A DNA stretch of 64,000 nt, from assembly GCA_032164245.1 (NCBI GenBank), contig JAVMKO010000009.1, forward strand, positions 80,981,212 through 81,045,211, written 5' to 3'. The notes under the pieces are model-generated. The model worked only from the letters and a program-made list of their open reading frames with translations. It did not search any database and was not told the DNA's origin. Shown in pieces: positions 17,080-29,834 of the stretch (position 1 is its first letter; each line of letters starts with the position of its first letter). The translations under genes and the position numbers were made by a program. Source of the stretch: Sternotherus odoratus. Lineage: Eukaryota; Chordata; Testudines; Kinosternidae.

Positions 17080-17166
17080 GATCAGACTCTCACTGATATA
17101 AATGGAAGACATTCCTTTAAAATCAATGGTGCTCTGCCCATTTACACCAGTAAAGAATTTGGCCCG
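17080..17166. repeat. Foldback element, same family as 3074
   Basis: It begins ggatcagactc and ends tttacaccagtaaagaatttggccc-like, with a palindromic middle (ttaaaatcaatgg). One copy of the family sits in intron 2. Confidence 0.4.
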
Positions 17167-18004
17167 TGGTCTCCAGTCCCTTTTTTAAACCCCAGACACT
17201 CCCTCCTTGAAGAAGGACATTTTAAAACTTGCTGTTTTCCCCAAGTCTTCTCGATACACTCCCAGAATTTAGGATCTGAATTAACCACTGGTAGGCTACA
17301 AATTTTCTTTTAACTAATCATGTCCATTTGGGGGTTGTCAGGTTGAAAGGGAATTTAAAACTCTCTGTATTTTTTTGCTTATACTTTTGTAAATGAATCA
17401 AAAATTTATTTCAAATTGGTTGTTTGGTTTTAAATTACCCTCGGACAATTATCATAAATACCAAAATTCAGCCTGGAGCAGAGTGGAGTTTTACAGCCAC
17501 GTAAAAAAACCCTTGTAAATAAAATTCAATATGGCATTATGTAGTTCTGACCCTGCATTTATGCCAGTCTAAAGGAGGCTCTATGGATTATGGTATCAGC
17601 TCCTGTCATTTCGTATAACCCTCCTTTCCCCCATTTCTTTTTAATCCTACAGCGGGAATTGCCGATACAAAATACTTGGTTCAAACAGTGGTAAAATTCC
17701 TCTGCCAAACAACAATTGCAAAAATTTGAGCCAAGGCTGGGCTCTGCTTATTTTTTTAATGTGCCAGTCTACGTACCAACTTCAACATTATTAAAATATA
17801 GGCTGTCTGTAAATATTGAAAATAATATTGATTATTCGTAGGAGAAATGCTAGCGGAGAATTAAAAACAGTTTAATTTTGAAAGTACAGTGTTTGGGCCT
17901 GATCCTGCAGACATGTGTTACCAAGTGCAGCGTTACCGTTGTGAGGAGAGCTACTGAGGGCAATATGTAGTTCAGTTACTGAAGCTAATGGAATGACTAA
18001 TATA

Positions 18005-18236
18005 ATGGGAAGCTGTGTGGTCTAGTGGTTAGTACACTGTCTTGACACTCAGGAGATCTGCGGTTCTATTTGTTGGCACCGTCTCTGGCCCTCTGAGTGA
18101 CGTTGAGCAGGTCATATCATGATTCAGTGCCTCAGTTTCTCCATCTGCAAAATGGGGATAACGATACTGATTTCCTTTGTAATGTGCTTTGAGATCAGCT
18201 GATGGCAAGCACTAGATAGCAGCTAAATATTTGAAT
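18005..18236 (+). repeat. MIR-type CORE-SINE
   Basis: A tRNA-like head (gtggtctagtggttagtaca) is followed by the caggagatctgcggttct box-B region, then cctcagtttctccatctgca, aaatggggataa and tttgagatcagctgatgg. That order is the MIR layout in sense direction. It ends about 120 bp before exon 3. Confidence 0.75.
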
Positions 18237-18314
18237 TAAGTGTTTGCAGAACCAGAGCCACTGTGACTAGTTATAATGATAATACATTACTCCTCTATTG
18301 CATATAATGATTAG

Positions 18315-18644
<330 letters not shown>

Positions 18645-19514
18645 TGAGAAAATACAGCCGTGGAGATCAAATTAAACTGTTGCTTTCTGCGTGTGAGTAA
18701 ATCAAACAATTCCTGTATGTTTGCTGTGAGATGTCACTTTTACCCTTTGTCTAATGAACTGTGAGGATCTAACAAGTCCTTTAAGGGTGGGCATCATGAC
18801 TAGAGACAGGCCTGAAACATACCAGTGGTTCTACTGGTTCATGCCATTGAGTCAGTATTGTATTCTCCCATTAGTTGTTACACCAATGACACCGTTAGAT
18901 TATTGAAAGCAATATTTTCTTATATTTGAATCCCAGCTGGGCCACCCCTTCTTGCTGGTAATATCATTATGCCATGAAGGCACGTTTTAAAATACGAAGT
19001 CATCGATGTCGAACAGCCATTTAACACAGCTGTACTTTTCCACTGAGAATTTCCACGTTCATTCTTAATGTGTCTCCCTTCATTTCTGAGTTTTATTTTA
19101 AATGCTTGGTGCTTTTTTTTTTTCCTTGAAAGAAAAGACAAGGGTTTAATCATGTCCCCATCCATAGAGTCCTCGAGTGGATGGGAGGAAGTTGTGGGCC
19201 TCCTTGCTTGACCCGGAAAAAGGCTGCCCAGAATTGCAGCTCCTGTGTATTATTTTAAGTGGTTTTCTGCTCCCCTGTTGTTTGCAGTGTTCAGCAAGGG
19301 GCAGACAGACTGGCTACACGGGAAACTGTGAAAATGGCTCTTTACTATGGGCCAGGTTTTCAGCGGGTGTAAAAGGACACAGCTCAGCTGAGTGTGAGAG
19401 AGCGGCACTGATTTATACCGGCTCAGGACCTGCCCCCAGGCACTGTTAAATTCCCAAAGCAAACACACCGGGGGGAGGAGGGAACAGAAATTCATGTTTT
19501 CTGTTCCCTGATTC

Positions 19515-19786
19515 CAGAGGTGAAAGTAAGCCGGCACGCCCCGGTACGGTGTACCCGCAAGAGCCAGTGCGCCATACCGGGGCGGACCGCTTTCCCAGGC
19601 GGCAATATAGGGGCCTGGAGCTCCAGCTGCTTCTGGGAGCCTGAGGTCCTTTAAATTGCCGCCTGGGGAAGCCGGTCCACCTCTGATTTAAAGGGCCCCG
19701 GGGATTTAAAGGACTCGCCTCTTCTGGTTGAGGTCCCGCCTCCTCCTCCAGACTCCGGTAAGTCCTTTAAGTTACTTTCACCCCTG
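19515..19786. mobile_element. hAT-like MITE, 272 bp
   Basis: Terminal inverted repeats are cagaggtgaaagtaa at the left and the reverse complement of caggggtgaaagtaa at the right, matching 14 of 15. The CAGNGGTG start is typical of hAT ends. The inside is GC-rich with many CpG words and has no coding capacity. The 8-bp flanks (cctgattc and ccgaattt) agree at only 5 positions, so the target duplication is eroded. Confidence 0.65.
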
Positions 19787-20094
19787 CCGAATTTCTTCTC
19801 ATTATAGTTACCTGTAACTATATAGGTACACCGTGTTCAGAGGGAAATGACATAGCATTGATTTAATATTGAAAGAGAAGATGGTGACCTAGGTCATGAT
19901 CACCTCTTTCGAATTCTACTGGGACTGAAACAACCTCAGACAGGCACTCACAACTTGCAGAAATATGCTTTGAGCTGTATTGCTAAGGTTTACAGACTGG
20001 TTTGGAAAGCAATAGTCCATAGACTAAACAAACGGCCTGTTAACTTGCTCTACCAGTTCATCATGCCTGGCACTGCCCTCTGTGGAGAATTGTT

Positions 20095-20425
20095 AGTAAT
20101 AATTTATTTGCCATGCTTGACATGTATAGTACCTTTCAGCGGCAATGTACAAAGCACTTTACAAACATTGGGCCTAATCCAAAGCCCATTAAATGGAAGT
20201 CAATGGAAAGATGATCATTTACTCCAGTGAGTGTTGGATCAAGCCAATTAATTTTTACCCCACTGAGAGGTAGGTAAAAATTATAAATGTTTTATAAAGG
20301 GATAAAGTAAGACTCAACAAGTGTTTTTCCCAAGGTCACACAGGGGCACTCCGATATTTGGGGATGGAAACCAGGAGTCCTGAGTCTCCGAGGCGAATAC
20401 CTTGCATTGACCACTATCAAAACTG
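20095..20425 (-). repeat. MIR/CORE-SINE-like repeat, antisense
   Basis: The words cagcggcaatgtacaaagcac, ccaaggtcacacagggg and gaaaccaggagtcctgagtc are antisense MIR-type words in the expected order. A palindromic insert-like section occupies 20175-20240. Confidence 0.45.
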
Positions 20426-20965
20426 ACTCAAACTTTGGTTTCTTTTCAGCTGTTGGCTGAAATTCTCTTCACGTTGTATTTCAATTCTGCGTGGTGTAGT
20501 CTGTACTGGTGAGTTCTGTGGCAACCAAGCTGACCTGGTTTTCTCTGGATCTCTTGCATTTCAAGAAAATATTTTTCTACCATTAACCAGTTATTGTCAG
20601 GGTTAATGAGAAGTGTATTTCTTGTTCCAGTTGGGTAGTTTGTTTAGTCTCTGGTCTGTTGAGTAGCAATTCCTGGGTCGAGCTTTCAGTCTGATGCGGT
20701 TTTAGGACTATGATCTCTAATTGAGACAGGAGAATTGTTTGCTTCTGAGATGCTGATCTGAAATCCTGACTGAGGTGGATTTGCACCACAATCTACTGTA
20801 TATGATAAGCTAGTAGATAGCAGATATCCATGGTTGAGTGTCAGACCTTTCAAGTTCGTTTGTCACGTCTGCAAATTACAGCAAAAAAGACACCTCTCAC
20901 ATAATTATAAAAGCTCCACAGGGACAAGAGTTTGACTCAGCTAAAAAAGAATGATAGTCGGTTAA

Positions 20966-20985
20966 AATATATATATATATATATA
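20966..20985. repeat. (AT)n microsatellite
   Basis: This is a run of ten AT units. Confidence 0.9.
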
Positions 20986-21329
20986 AGCACACACATGCTG
21001 TAGGCAGGCTAGTGACACTGAAAATGATCAATACAAAAGGAAACCTTCACAGTATTTTACATGGTGCATTTCTGATCTCACCGTTCATCCTGTCCTTATT
21101 CCACCACACTGTTCATTCACACTGGAGAGAGATTTTTTTTGCCGTATGACAGAAAAGTGCTGGGTTTCAAATCCCTGTTCTCTCTCTGGTGTCCTATTGA
21201 AGTTAATGGCAGTGGTCCGAGTGCATCTCCAAGGATGATCATGTCCTGAAGATTTTATTTTGAGAGACCTCCTCAAGAGGTATTTGAAGCTGTAACGGCC
21301 TCCCTTCAAGCTGACACTCCTGTGCCAGT

Positions 21330-21450
21330 GGAAGATAAAATCAGTGGGCTTGATTCACCTTGTGTCATGCCCATTTTCCGCTGGTATAATTGGATTTCAG
21401 TGACTTTACACCAGTGTAATCCTGGTCTAGCCACCTGGTGAATTGAGCCC
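21330..21450. repeat. Foldback element, related to 3074
   Basis: It contains actttacaccagtgtaat and is bounded by the inverted words gggcttgattcacct and ggtgaattgagccc. The matching ends give a clean short stem, as expected of a small MITE. Confidence 0.45.
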
Positions 21451-24284
21451 AGCCTTTTTCTGCAGTAGCAGTTTTGATTTTTCTTTTTCTTTTTTACTTT
21501 GGCTGACCACAGCATGTGCCAAACTCCAGTTCTTCGAGCCTCTTTGCCCTGTGGATTTCTTGCACACTTTTGTCTTCTTGGATGAAAGGGTAAAAGGTAC
21601 TTTTAGGTCTGCATTTGTCAGAAGTTGAGTCTTGGGGTGTTCCTCTGCCCTCGGAAAGTGACTGGGGCTGAACTAAGATGGCTCCCAGTGGCACAAAGCA
21701 GCAGCTGAGCGAGGTTCATAAAAGGGGAGGCACGTATTTGCTCACCTTGAAGAGTGCAACACAATGCAGGGACTCTGAAAACGTTATCCTCCCTCCCCCA
21801 CAAAAGCACTCCACATTCAAAATGATAATCCAGCAGCCAAGGATTTCACTGAACCATGACACCAGTGTTTTAAAAGTCATCCCAGGCAGGACAGTAAAAT
21901 GCAGGTTTCCTTCTCATTGCAAGTAGCAGAATCATCAGCCAGAATCCACCTCTGGGCTTTTTCATGTTCCCGTGATTTGTGGGAGAGTGTTGCACTGTTG
22001 AGAAACCTGCAGCCTGCCTCTCCATCGTTTGAAGTTAAGTTGCAGAACGTTATGAGCTTGGAGCTTGTGAATTTAAATATCATGTGACTATTGTTTGCTA
22101 GAGTCTTTATTTCACAAATACTATAAAGCATGTTGCAGTTTTGTGACCAACCGTGTCTTTTCATCCTAATGCCTGGATGAACACATTCATTTCCGTATGT
22201 AGCGCAGGTAAGCGTATCTTGCTCGTAGGAGCCCAGGTTTTCAGTGCCAGCCATAGGTTTGGTGCAGGGCTCTGCCAGAATTCCTGATGGAAGCTCAAGG
22301 GTGTACAATCCTGCCTTTTAAATAATCCTGGCCAGGCAGATCTAGGAGGGACATTGCCGTGTGCCGGCAGCTCATTAAGTGTGAGGGTTTTCCAAGGGTT
22401 TGAGGCAACCTAGGCTGTGCAGATCATGGGCCCCTTATCACCTCCTATGAGATATTTGGTGCCCTCAACCCTCACAGGTGATGGGTTAATAGAGTATCTT
22501 CATGTTTGTTTTGTTAGGTGTACCAGGATGTACAATGTGCTTGAGGTAACATCACTGCAGTACCGTGTTTGACTTCAGCATTTCCTGACTATTTGACCGT
22601 AACAGCCCATCCTTAATGCAGAGTTAACATGGGTTTCTTTAAGTGCATTTAATAGATACCGTTTGAAATAATACATAGTGCACCATTTTATGTATAATTT
22701 ACCTGTATATAGCATCTATCTACTGTATCCTACATATTTTGCATAGATCATCATACACCTAGGAACGGTAACTGCACTGCAAGTAAATATAACTAATTCA
22801 TTCATGTTGATTATGGCCAATAGAAATGAAATGTGATTACATTCTTAGAATGATTTTTTTTAATTGGCTTTAGTATACTGGAGAAAAGAGACATTTGGGC
22901 ATAACGAATTTCTTGCAAAGAACATTTTTCCACCTCGGGGAAATAGCATGACCCTAGAGAAAGGAGAGACAATCAAAACCTTCATCTCATTAAATTTAAA
23001 CATCCATATAAATCATGTTCCACCAATAATCCTCAAATACAGAATAAGCTGTGGCACAGTGACTTCTCCGAAAAGATTGCTTCTTTGAGACTGCAGCTGT
23101 GAATTTTCCTTTTCATAAAACCTAATTTTTAGCTAGAGAAATACGTGATTTCCTTACTGTTCTTACTGCTGCTGTAGATTCAAACGGTCGGGCAGCACAG
23201 CTCACCTGCCAGCTTTCTAGTGCTAACCACAATTGAGTCTCTTTGGAATGAATTGTCTGGTGCGGGACTTGCACTTGACTGGATTCTAACTGCAGGGACA
23301 GAGCTGCACCAGGTGCACGGGCCCAGCCCCTTAGTGTCAATGGTGAACGGGAGCCATAATGGAGGTGGAAATGGCTGTTGGGCAATAAGGAGGCTCCTAA
23401 GCTGCCACAAAACCAGCCTGTACAGACAAATGCTTTCCGGCAGCTCAAGTTGGTCGGAGCCCTGAGGCTGCTCTAACTTACGCCAGGGACCGGGCCAAGA
23501 AAGTGGAAGGCACAAAAGTGCCTTAAAGTTGCTTTTGTCCCCTCCCCCTTCACACGCTTTGTTGCTGCACTGCTTGGGAGGAATGGGCCTTCTGGCCCGG
23601 AGCTGGCCATAAATTGGGTGGTACCCCGCCTCCATGAGGTAGCATGCTCCCCAGAGTGGGGTTACTCTCTGGAAAGGGGTGGAGCAGAGCGTTCTCCAAT
23701 AGCATGCCTCCTTACTGAGGGGTGCTGTGAATGGGTGCCAGGAGGTGGGGGAGGCGGGAGCGGAGAGAGGTGGGAGGCTTCTGCTCACCAGCTACTTGCC
23801 TTGGGTGGATTCAAGGAGGCTGTAGATGTGGGAAGACGGATGCCCTGCTGTTTCCATGGAGAGGAGGGGGAGGGAGGGTAGACCCTGTCTTCCATTGGAA
23901 GAATTACGCGGCATCTCTGTAAGCTGCAACTCCTGGAGCCAGCTGTCAAATCCAGCGAGGCACAGCTGAACACCCTGTCCTCTATTGCAGCCACTGGGAG
24001 ATGCCCATCCTGAGAGCCTTGGAGGATCAGGCTTTTTGACTAGTAGCCAGGGTTACCGGGCATGATGAGTAAATGGCTGTGTAATAAACTCTTGGCTACA
24101 GAGTGGGTCCCGCTGAAGTCAAGCAGCTGCTTCAATCACAGAATGTGTGAATCCCATCCTCTTACAGTGACATCTGTTCACCCAAATCAAGGGAACGTTC
24201 AAGAATGATAAGAGAGTAAGATTGGCTCAGTACTGTGTTACTGGAGAGAAATTTGGAAAAGAATCTGCCAGAAAGAGATTGTTA

Positions 24285-24610
24285 CTTAAGAATGGCCACA
24301 CTGAGTCAGACCAAAGGTCCATCTAGCCCAGTATCCTGTCTACCGACAGTGGCCAATGCCAGGTGCCTCAGAGGGAATGAACAGAGCAGGTAATCATCAA
24401 TCTTCACCCTGTTGCTCATTCACAGCTTCTGGCAAACAGAGGCTAGGGACACCATTCCGGCCCATCCTGGCTAATAGCCATTGATAGACGTGTCCTCCAG
24501 GAATTTAATAGTTCTTTTTTGGACCCTGTTATGGTCTTGGACATCACAACATCCTTTGGCAAGGAGTTCCACAGGTTGACTGTGCATTTTGTTGGGTGGT
24601 ACATTTAAAA
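24285..24610 (-). mobile_element. CR1 LINE fragment, antisense
   Basis: It opens aagaatggccacactgagtc, agaccaaaggtccatctagc and runs through cagtggccaatgccaggtgc, aaacagaggctagggacacc and ggcaaggagttccacaggtt. As recalled, this is the antisense CR1 3' region common in turtles and crocodilians. It breaks off near 24610. Confidence 0.65.
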
Positions 24611-26582
24611 CAATTTCTTGCAACTTTAATTCAGTAACTAAATTCTTTAATGTAAATAAATAACAGAGAGAGAGACACATCTGGAGCAGAGTAGAGAAAA
24701 AAATCATTAGCAAGAGAAAGGATCACACCAAGGGAAAAGAAGATCTGTTTTTCCGGTAAAATTTTTACTGAGGCACATGCTTTTTCTTTTGCACTTTCTT
24801 TCACTAACCGATTTAGGATTAATGCAAGAATCCAAAATTTAGACCAGGTCAGTGAGTTTACTATAGCTGTGGCTATAATACTAGCATAATAGCTCTTCTT
24901 TCTAGCAGAACAGATGGCTTATGTAAGTAAACATATGGGATTTTTAATTTTGTATGCTCTGCGGAGGCTACAGTGCTACATTGCTGCTTCCCTCGAAAGT
25001 TCCCTGCCTTCTCACTGCTGTAATTTGATCTAAAGTGGCAGTGAAATTTGAGCTATACAGGTCTTCTGCCTTGTCTTAATCTAGTGAGCAACTAAGCAAA
25101 CCAAGCTCAATAACTGGTGGAGTACAGGTCTGAGAATCTAAAAACCAGAGAGAAATAGAGTTGTAGGTGAATAGCAATAAGCGGTCTGTGCTTTGGAAGG
25201 CTGGTTCTCCTCTCACTGACTCTGCTGTAACTCTATTGACTCCATTGGAGATATTCCTGATTAATACCAAAGTGTGAGCCAATTCAGGCCCTATGACATC
25301 ACTCCCAAAGCAAAGACAGTTGGCACTTCTAACTGTGCAAAACTTCACTAGAGTTGCTGTCACCAGTCAGTGTGAGCCCACGTACTACAGAAAGTAGTGA
25401 TGGGCGAACTTCAAAAGTGTTCTTAGTTTGGTTCGAATCAGCTCCCTAAAGGAGGTAAGTTTATGCAAACCATATCTGAGCTATCTACTGAGGCTTCCAA
25501 ACTGGGCTAGCAATCTCAAAAAACAAACAAACAACCTCCTCCCCAAAAAATGGCTTCTTTAAAAACCTTCCAGTACTTACAGTCTCAAGTGAGGTTAGAA
25601 AAGCCAACCATATTTCAGCACTTAGATTTCTTGTCCCAGATGGAGCCAGTAAATACAGAGGCAAATCAAAATTAAAAACACTTTTTCTTAAATGTTCATT
25701 CTATTGACTCATCAGAAAAGTTTTAAAGGTTTTAGTTCTGGTTCAGTTCAGATTTGGGGCAAAGGTTCCCTTCAGTTCTTATGAATTCAACCCAGTATGC
25801 CCAAACGTAACGAAGACTTGAATTCATACCCTCCTGTCCTAGAGGAACATCTGCTGCCATCTGAGCTGTAACAGAAGGCACACAATGCTCAAAGTAAATA
25901 AGTGAATGATTTGAAAAAGGATAGAGCCAAAGAAATTCTAGTGAGTGAAACACAAATTTCCAAGAGGAGAGAATTTTCCCTTCAAATGTGTAACTCTAGT
26001 GGTGTGCCAAACATAGCTGAGGATAGTAATCGAATGTATCCCTTTCTTGTGTCTATCCCAACCCATAATATTTTCGTTTAAGCGCTGGATCCTGAAAAGC
26101 TCACTCACCAAGTAATCCTTACCTAAGGAAGTTGTCCCATTGGCTAGTTGCTATAGCAAAAATTATTTATGAGAGGAAGGAGACTTGGACAGAAATCATC
26201 AACTGCCATTAATTTAAAATGTACCGTCTCAACGTGTCTTAATAAATTAGAAAATTTACTGAGCACTTGGGAGACCGATGAAGCTCAATGACTAGAAGAA
26301 AGCGAGGTAATATTCTGAAAGGAAGGGAACTGCAAGTCCAGAACCAAAGTGACTGAAATAAATCTGCTCCCCTTATGAAGACTTGGGTGAGGCTACACTC
26401 TGGCAAATGCATCTAATCTGTTTCTCCCAGCCATCATGCATCAAACATCTCTGTCAAAATAGACATTTAAAGAGTGACATGTGAGCGACAAAGGAGAAGT
26501 AGGTGCTTCATCTTTTGTGCACACATAGAGACTTCCGCTGGGAAAGGTTCCTATACAATGTTCAAGTCACTTAAATAATACC

Positions 26583-26868
26583 TGATAGCACAGCTAAATA
26601 CAAGATGGAACAGATGATTTAGCATAAGGAGTTACCATATTATAAGAGCCCATTCATGGTGAAGTGGGCATTTAATACCTTTGCAGTTGTAGGAAACAGG
26701 AAGGTTTGCCACACTCTGAGTACCCTTCCCAGACCTGAAGAAGAGCTGTGTGTGAGCTCGAAAGCTTGTCTCTCTCACCAACAGAAGTTGGTCCTATAAA
26801 AGATATTACCTCACTCACCTTGGCTCGCTGATATCATGGGATCAATACGGCTACAACAACACTGCAAA
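26583..26868 (+). mobile_element. Penelope-type tail repeat with hammerhead-like core
   Basis: The element contains gcacagctaaatacaagatg, a pair of short landmarks, then the core ctgaagaagagctgtgtgtgagctcgaaagc at 26735-26765 described as a hypothesis elsewhere, then the caccaacagaagttggtcc foldback and an acggctacaacaacactgc end. The last half recurs at 52853-52960 and 63756-63846. Assignment to the Penelope class is by analogy with the tail of the element at 39208-40065. Confidence 0.45.
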
Positions 26869-27172
26869 GAAAACACTTATTTACTTGCATGTAACGTACT
26901 GCTGGTGGCAGAAGGCAGAACAATACTGAAAGCAACTGCAGGCTCTTCCCATATGCTAGGATAGCAGAGTTAGGCAAACTGCTTACAAAAATAAGAGGCA
27001 GACGTTTCCGAAACCTTACAACAAAAGCAACGTTTACTAGTTCAAATGCAACATTCCTGGAGATCTGAAGCTTTGTCATGACAGCTAAGTATCATGATGA
27101 AAATCATGTCTTGTTCTAGTACATTAATATGTGAACTGCATTGCTAGTCTATTTGGGGGATGCTGAATCTAC

Positions 27173-27448
27173 GGGCTGGTCCTCACTACCAGAGGGGTTC
27201 GACGGCAGATACACAACTTCAGCTACGTGATTCACGTAGCTGAGGTTTGCGTATCTGCCGCCGACTTACCTGTCGTCCTCACGGCGGCAGCAGTTGGCAG
27301 CGCTCTCCCCCGTCGACTCCAGCTTGCGCCTCCTGGCAAGCTGGAGTTCCGGAGTTGACGGGAGAGCCGCGGGCTATCGATTTATTGCATCTTCACAAGA
27401 CACAAGAAATCGATCGCCAAAAGAGCGGCGGGTAGTGAAGACCAGCCC
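27173..27448. mobile_element. MITE with 17-bp terminal inverted repeats
   Basis: The ends gggctggtcctcactac and gtagtgaagaccagccc pair at 16 of 17 positions. Possible TA target duplicates sit at 27170-27171 and 27449-27450, which would fit a Tc1/mariner origin. Two internal palindromes are perfect: 10-bp arms at 27220-27229/27233-27242 and 12-bp arms at 27316-27327/27336-27347. No coding sequence is seen, and CpG is high for intron 3. Confidence 0.7.
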
Positions 27449-27864
27449 TATGATTAACTAACTGAAGCAGCCTGTTCCTATGAAAATACACTAAAATGGG
27501 TCATATTATTGCAGATGAACTTGTGTACATGAATTTGCTTTGTATATTTCCTTGCATATTAACAACTGAAGATATTAATATCAGATTTCATCAAATTTAG
27601 TTGTATGAAATGGGTTATGCAAACAAGTTTTAAAGAGTTTCATTTCCTCACGTGCACTCCCTCCCCCTTAGGGTGTGATTCAAATACAGTTTATCTGATG
27701 TTCATGAAAAGTTTCTGTTTGAGTTTTATCTTTTGGGACATTGTAAAGAATCAATTGCCATTTTTTTTTTAAAAAAGGAGAGTTTACACAATAGTGTCAA
27801 ACACTGGGTCAGTGTGTGGTGGTCCACAAAATGATAAGAGACTGCTGTTGCTATCAGCTGATGG

Positions 27865-27930
27865 AGTTGCTCCTTTTGCTTAAGCAGTAGAGGTTTCCGC
27901 TTTTAGTGCCGAAGGTGTTGGATTTGGTGG
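27865..27930 (+). repeat. tRNA-derived SINE head (copy 2, degraded)
   Basis: It shares gagttgctcctttt, cagtagaggttt and gcttttagtgccg with the element at 1384-1485, but box B is eroded. I read it as a second old copy of the same SINE. Confidence 0.35.
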
Positions 27931-28309
27931 CTTCTAATGGATTGTTGCAATAGCAACAAGACTTTTTCATATGTGTTCATCTTAAATTCCGGGTTGGCAC
28001 CATTTTGAGTAGTGAATTCCCCTGCATTAAAAATGGCAGTCATTCCTGTTACTTTATTATTATTGCTGAGTGATGTGCTTGTTTAACAGAGGACCAGGAG
28101 AAAGAGGTACTGCAAGAAGATGGGCATCTATTGAATCTGTCATTTATTTGGCTGGAGAGCACCCATATATAATGCATGTTTGTTTACATTTAAGTCACTT
28201 TCTAAAATATAGGTTTCTGTTAGCTGATGTATACTTGGCATACATCATTTCATGGATCTGAGTATCCTAGTTTCTCCAATATCTGCCATCCTTTTTGCTG
28301 CTGTTCTTT

Positions 28310-28510
28310 ATTATTTGTGTATTGTCTCATGATCAGAATTGAGAGTGGGGTCTCATTGTGCAAGATGCTATGCAAACAGACAGCATAGTAAGAAGAGCAG
28401 TCTCTGCCCTAGATAGTTTCCAATCTAAATAGACAAGCAAGAGAGATGTTGAGGCAAAGGGTGTATTATCATCACCTTTTTACAGGTGAGGAACTAAGAC
28501 ACAGCTGTAG
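28310..28510 (-). repeat. MIR/CORE-SINE-like repeat, probable
   Basis: The run caagatgctatgcaaacaga, tctctgccctagatagtttcc, aatctaaatagacaagcaag and ttttacaggtgaggaacta follows the antisense order of a familiar amniote CORE-SINE. Divergence is high. Confidence 0.4.
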
Positions 28511-29011
28511 ATCATTTGTATATCAATATGCAATGTTTAGTGTCTCTAGGTAAGCATTTGTGTCTTAGATGCACGTTTATTTGCTTAAATAATTATGCAA
28601 TCTCTTCAATTTAATGCACAGGATTCATTTTGAAATGTACGATAGCTAACAATGCTAATGCTTTCCTATGAAGTAGTTCAGAGCAAACATATCTTATGTA
28701 TTTCATGAGAAATTCTTTCATCGAGAGATTTGTAGTTTTTGACAGTTTCGGAGGAGGTCTAGTTGTTCAACTGTAGGGAAAGCTCTGGTATTCAAGACTA
28801 TGGTTCACATTAGCAACGTGCTGTCAGTGCAATGCAATCAGAGTAGCAAGAATGCTGTGATCAACTCTACCACTTAGCATAGTTTACTCTTCCCTGTCGC
28901 CTTTCTCTAGAGGGCATGACTTTTAGTTGTGATGGACCAGCAAAGACTAGATACATACTATATGTTGCCACTTCCCTTGTGTGTGATAGTGTTAAATCCC
29001 ACCCACCTTCA

Positions 29012-29479
29012 GCGATGTAGTATCGCCTAGGTGGACAAATTTGCAGGGGTGACAAATTTATAATAGCAGCATTTTTGTAATCGTGATATCAGTGACGCCG
29101 CGATTCTACCAATCATAACGTGGATTGAAACCATCAATGACGGCGCGACGCCATTTAGTAAACATACTCGTGAGAATCTTTAACGTTAATATTAGTATAT
29201 TTGATATACACCGGACCCCCGCTTGAACGCAGGGTTTTGGATCCATGAGTGGTCCCATGCGATAAGCGAAATTGCACTGTACAGATGCACGTTCAAGTGA
29301 GGGTTCGCTGTACTTGTAATTTTATTTCTAAAAAATTTGTAAATGTTCAATTATCTTAATGATCTTTAGATTAATTTTAGTTCAAACGAATTTGTAAAAA
29401 AAACAAAAACAAGTTCATTTGGGACCGGAGTGGCAATTATTTCAGGACCTAGGGGCGGCAAAATCATTAATCCGCCACT
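29012..29479. mobile_element. 468-bp insertion with an 11-bp target duplication
   Basis: The string acccaccttca occurs exactly at 29001-29011 and again at 29480-29490, bracketing a block unlike its surroundings. The block starts gcgatgtagtatcgcc and ends with ccgccact. It includes CpG-rich palindromic words near 29092-29155 and a nested pogo-like MITE at 29209-29310. I cannot name the outer element; an 11-bp duplication would fit a LINE- or SINE-type insertion. Confidence 0.5.
29209..29310. mobile_element. pogo/Tigger-like MITE, 102 bp
   Basis: The ends caccggacccccgcttgaac and, inverted, cagcgaaccctcacttgaac match at about 17 of 22 positions when extended. TA dinucleotides flank both sides (29207-29208 and 29311-29312). 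The ccctcgcttgaac-type terminus and TA duplication suggest a Tigger/pogo relative. It lies inside the larger insertion at 29012-29479. Confidence 0.6.
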
Positions 29480-29834
29480 ACCCACCTTCAATGTTTTAGA
29501 AGGCCTAGAATAGAATTTGGTGGGGAAAATGAAGTTTAATGTACTGATTTTAGTGGGATGTAAATCTGAACATATTTTGGCCTTGTGCCTATAAAAGAAT
29601 AGTCAGGCAATGAGAGAAGGCACCAATGGAGTTTGTAGATAGTTATTTGAGTGCACTTAGTACGTATCTAGCAGGGATGGTTTGGGAATAATTAAATGAA
29701 TGTTGCAGGAACTAGCCCTTCTTTGGGTCCCTTCGGACCCAAACCATTGTATGATTCTGGTTATTCCTCTGAATGCAATCAGATCCATTCAGTTGATTCC
29801 ATTTTACTGTAGAAAGATTATCCATGGTAGGATG

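Noticed and set aside
23180..23788. 202-codon open frame on the minus strand
   Set aside because: It has no recognisable domain and lies in a GC-richer patch where stops are rarer. It is full of Ser/Pro/Leu, with no splice or promoter support.
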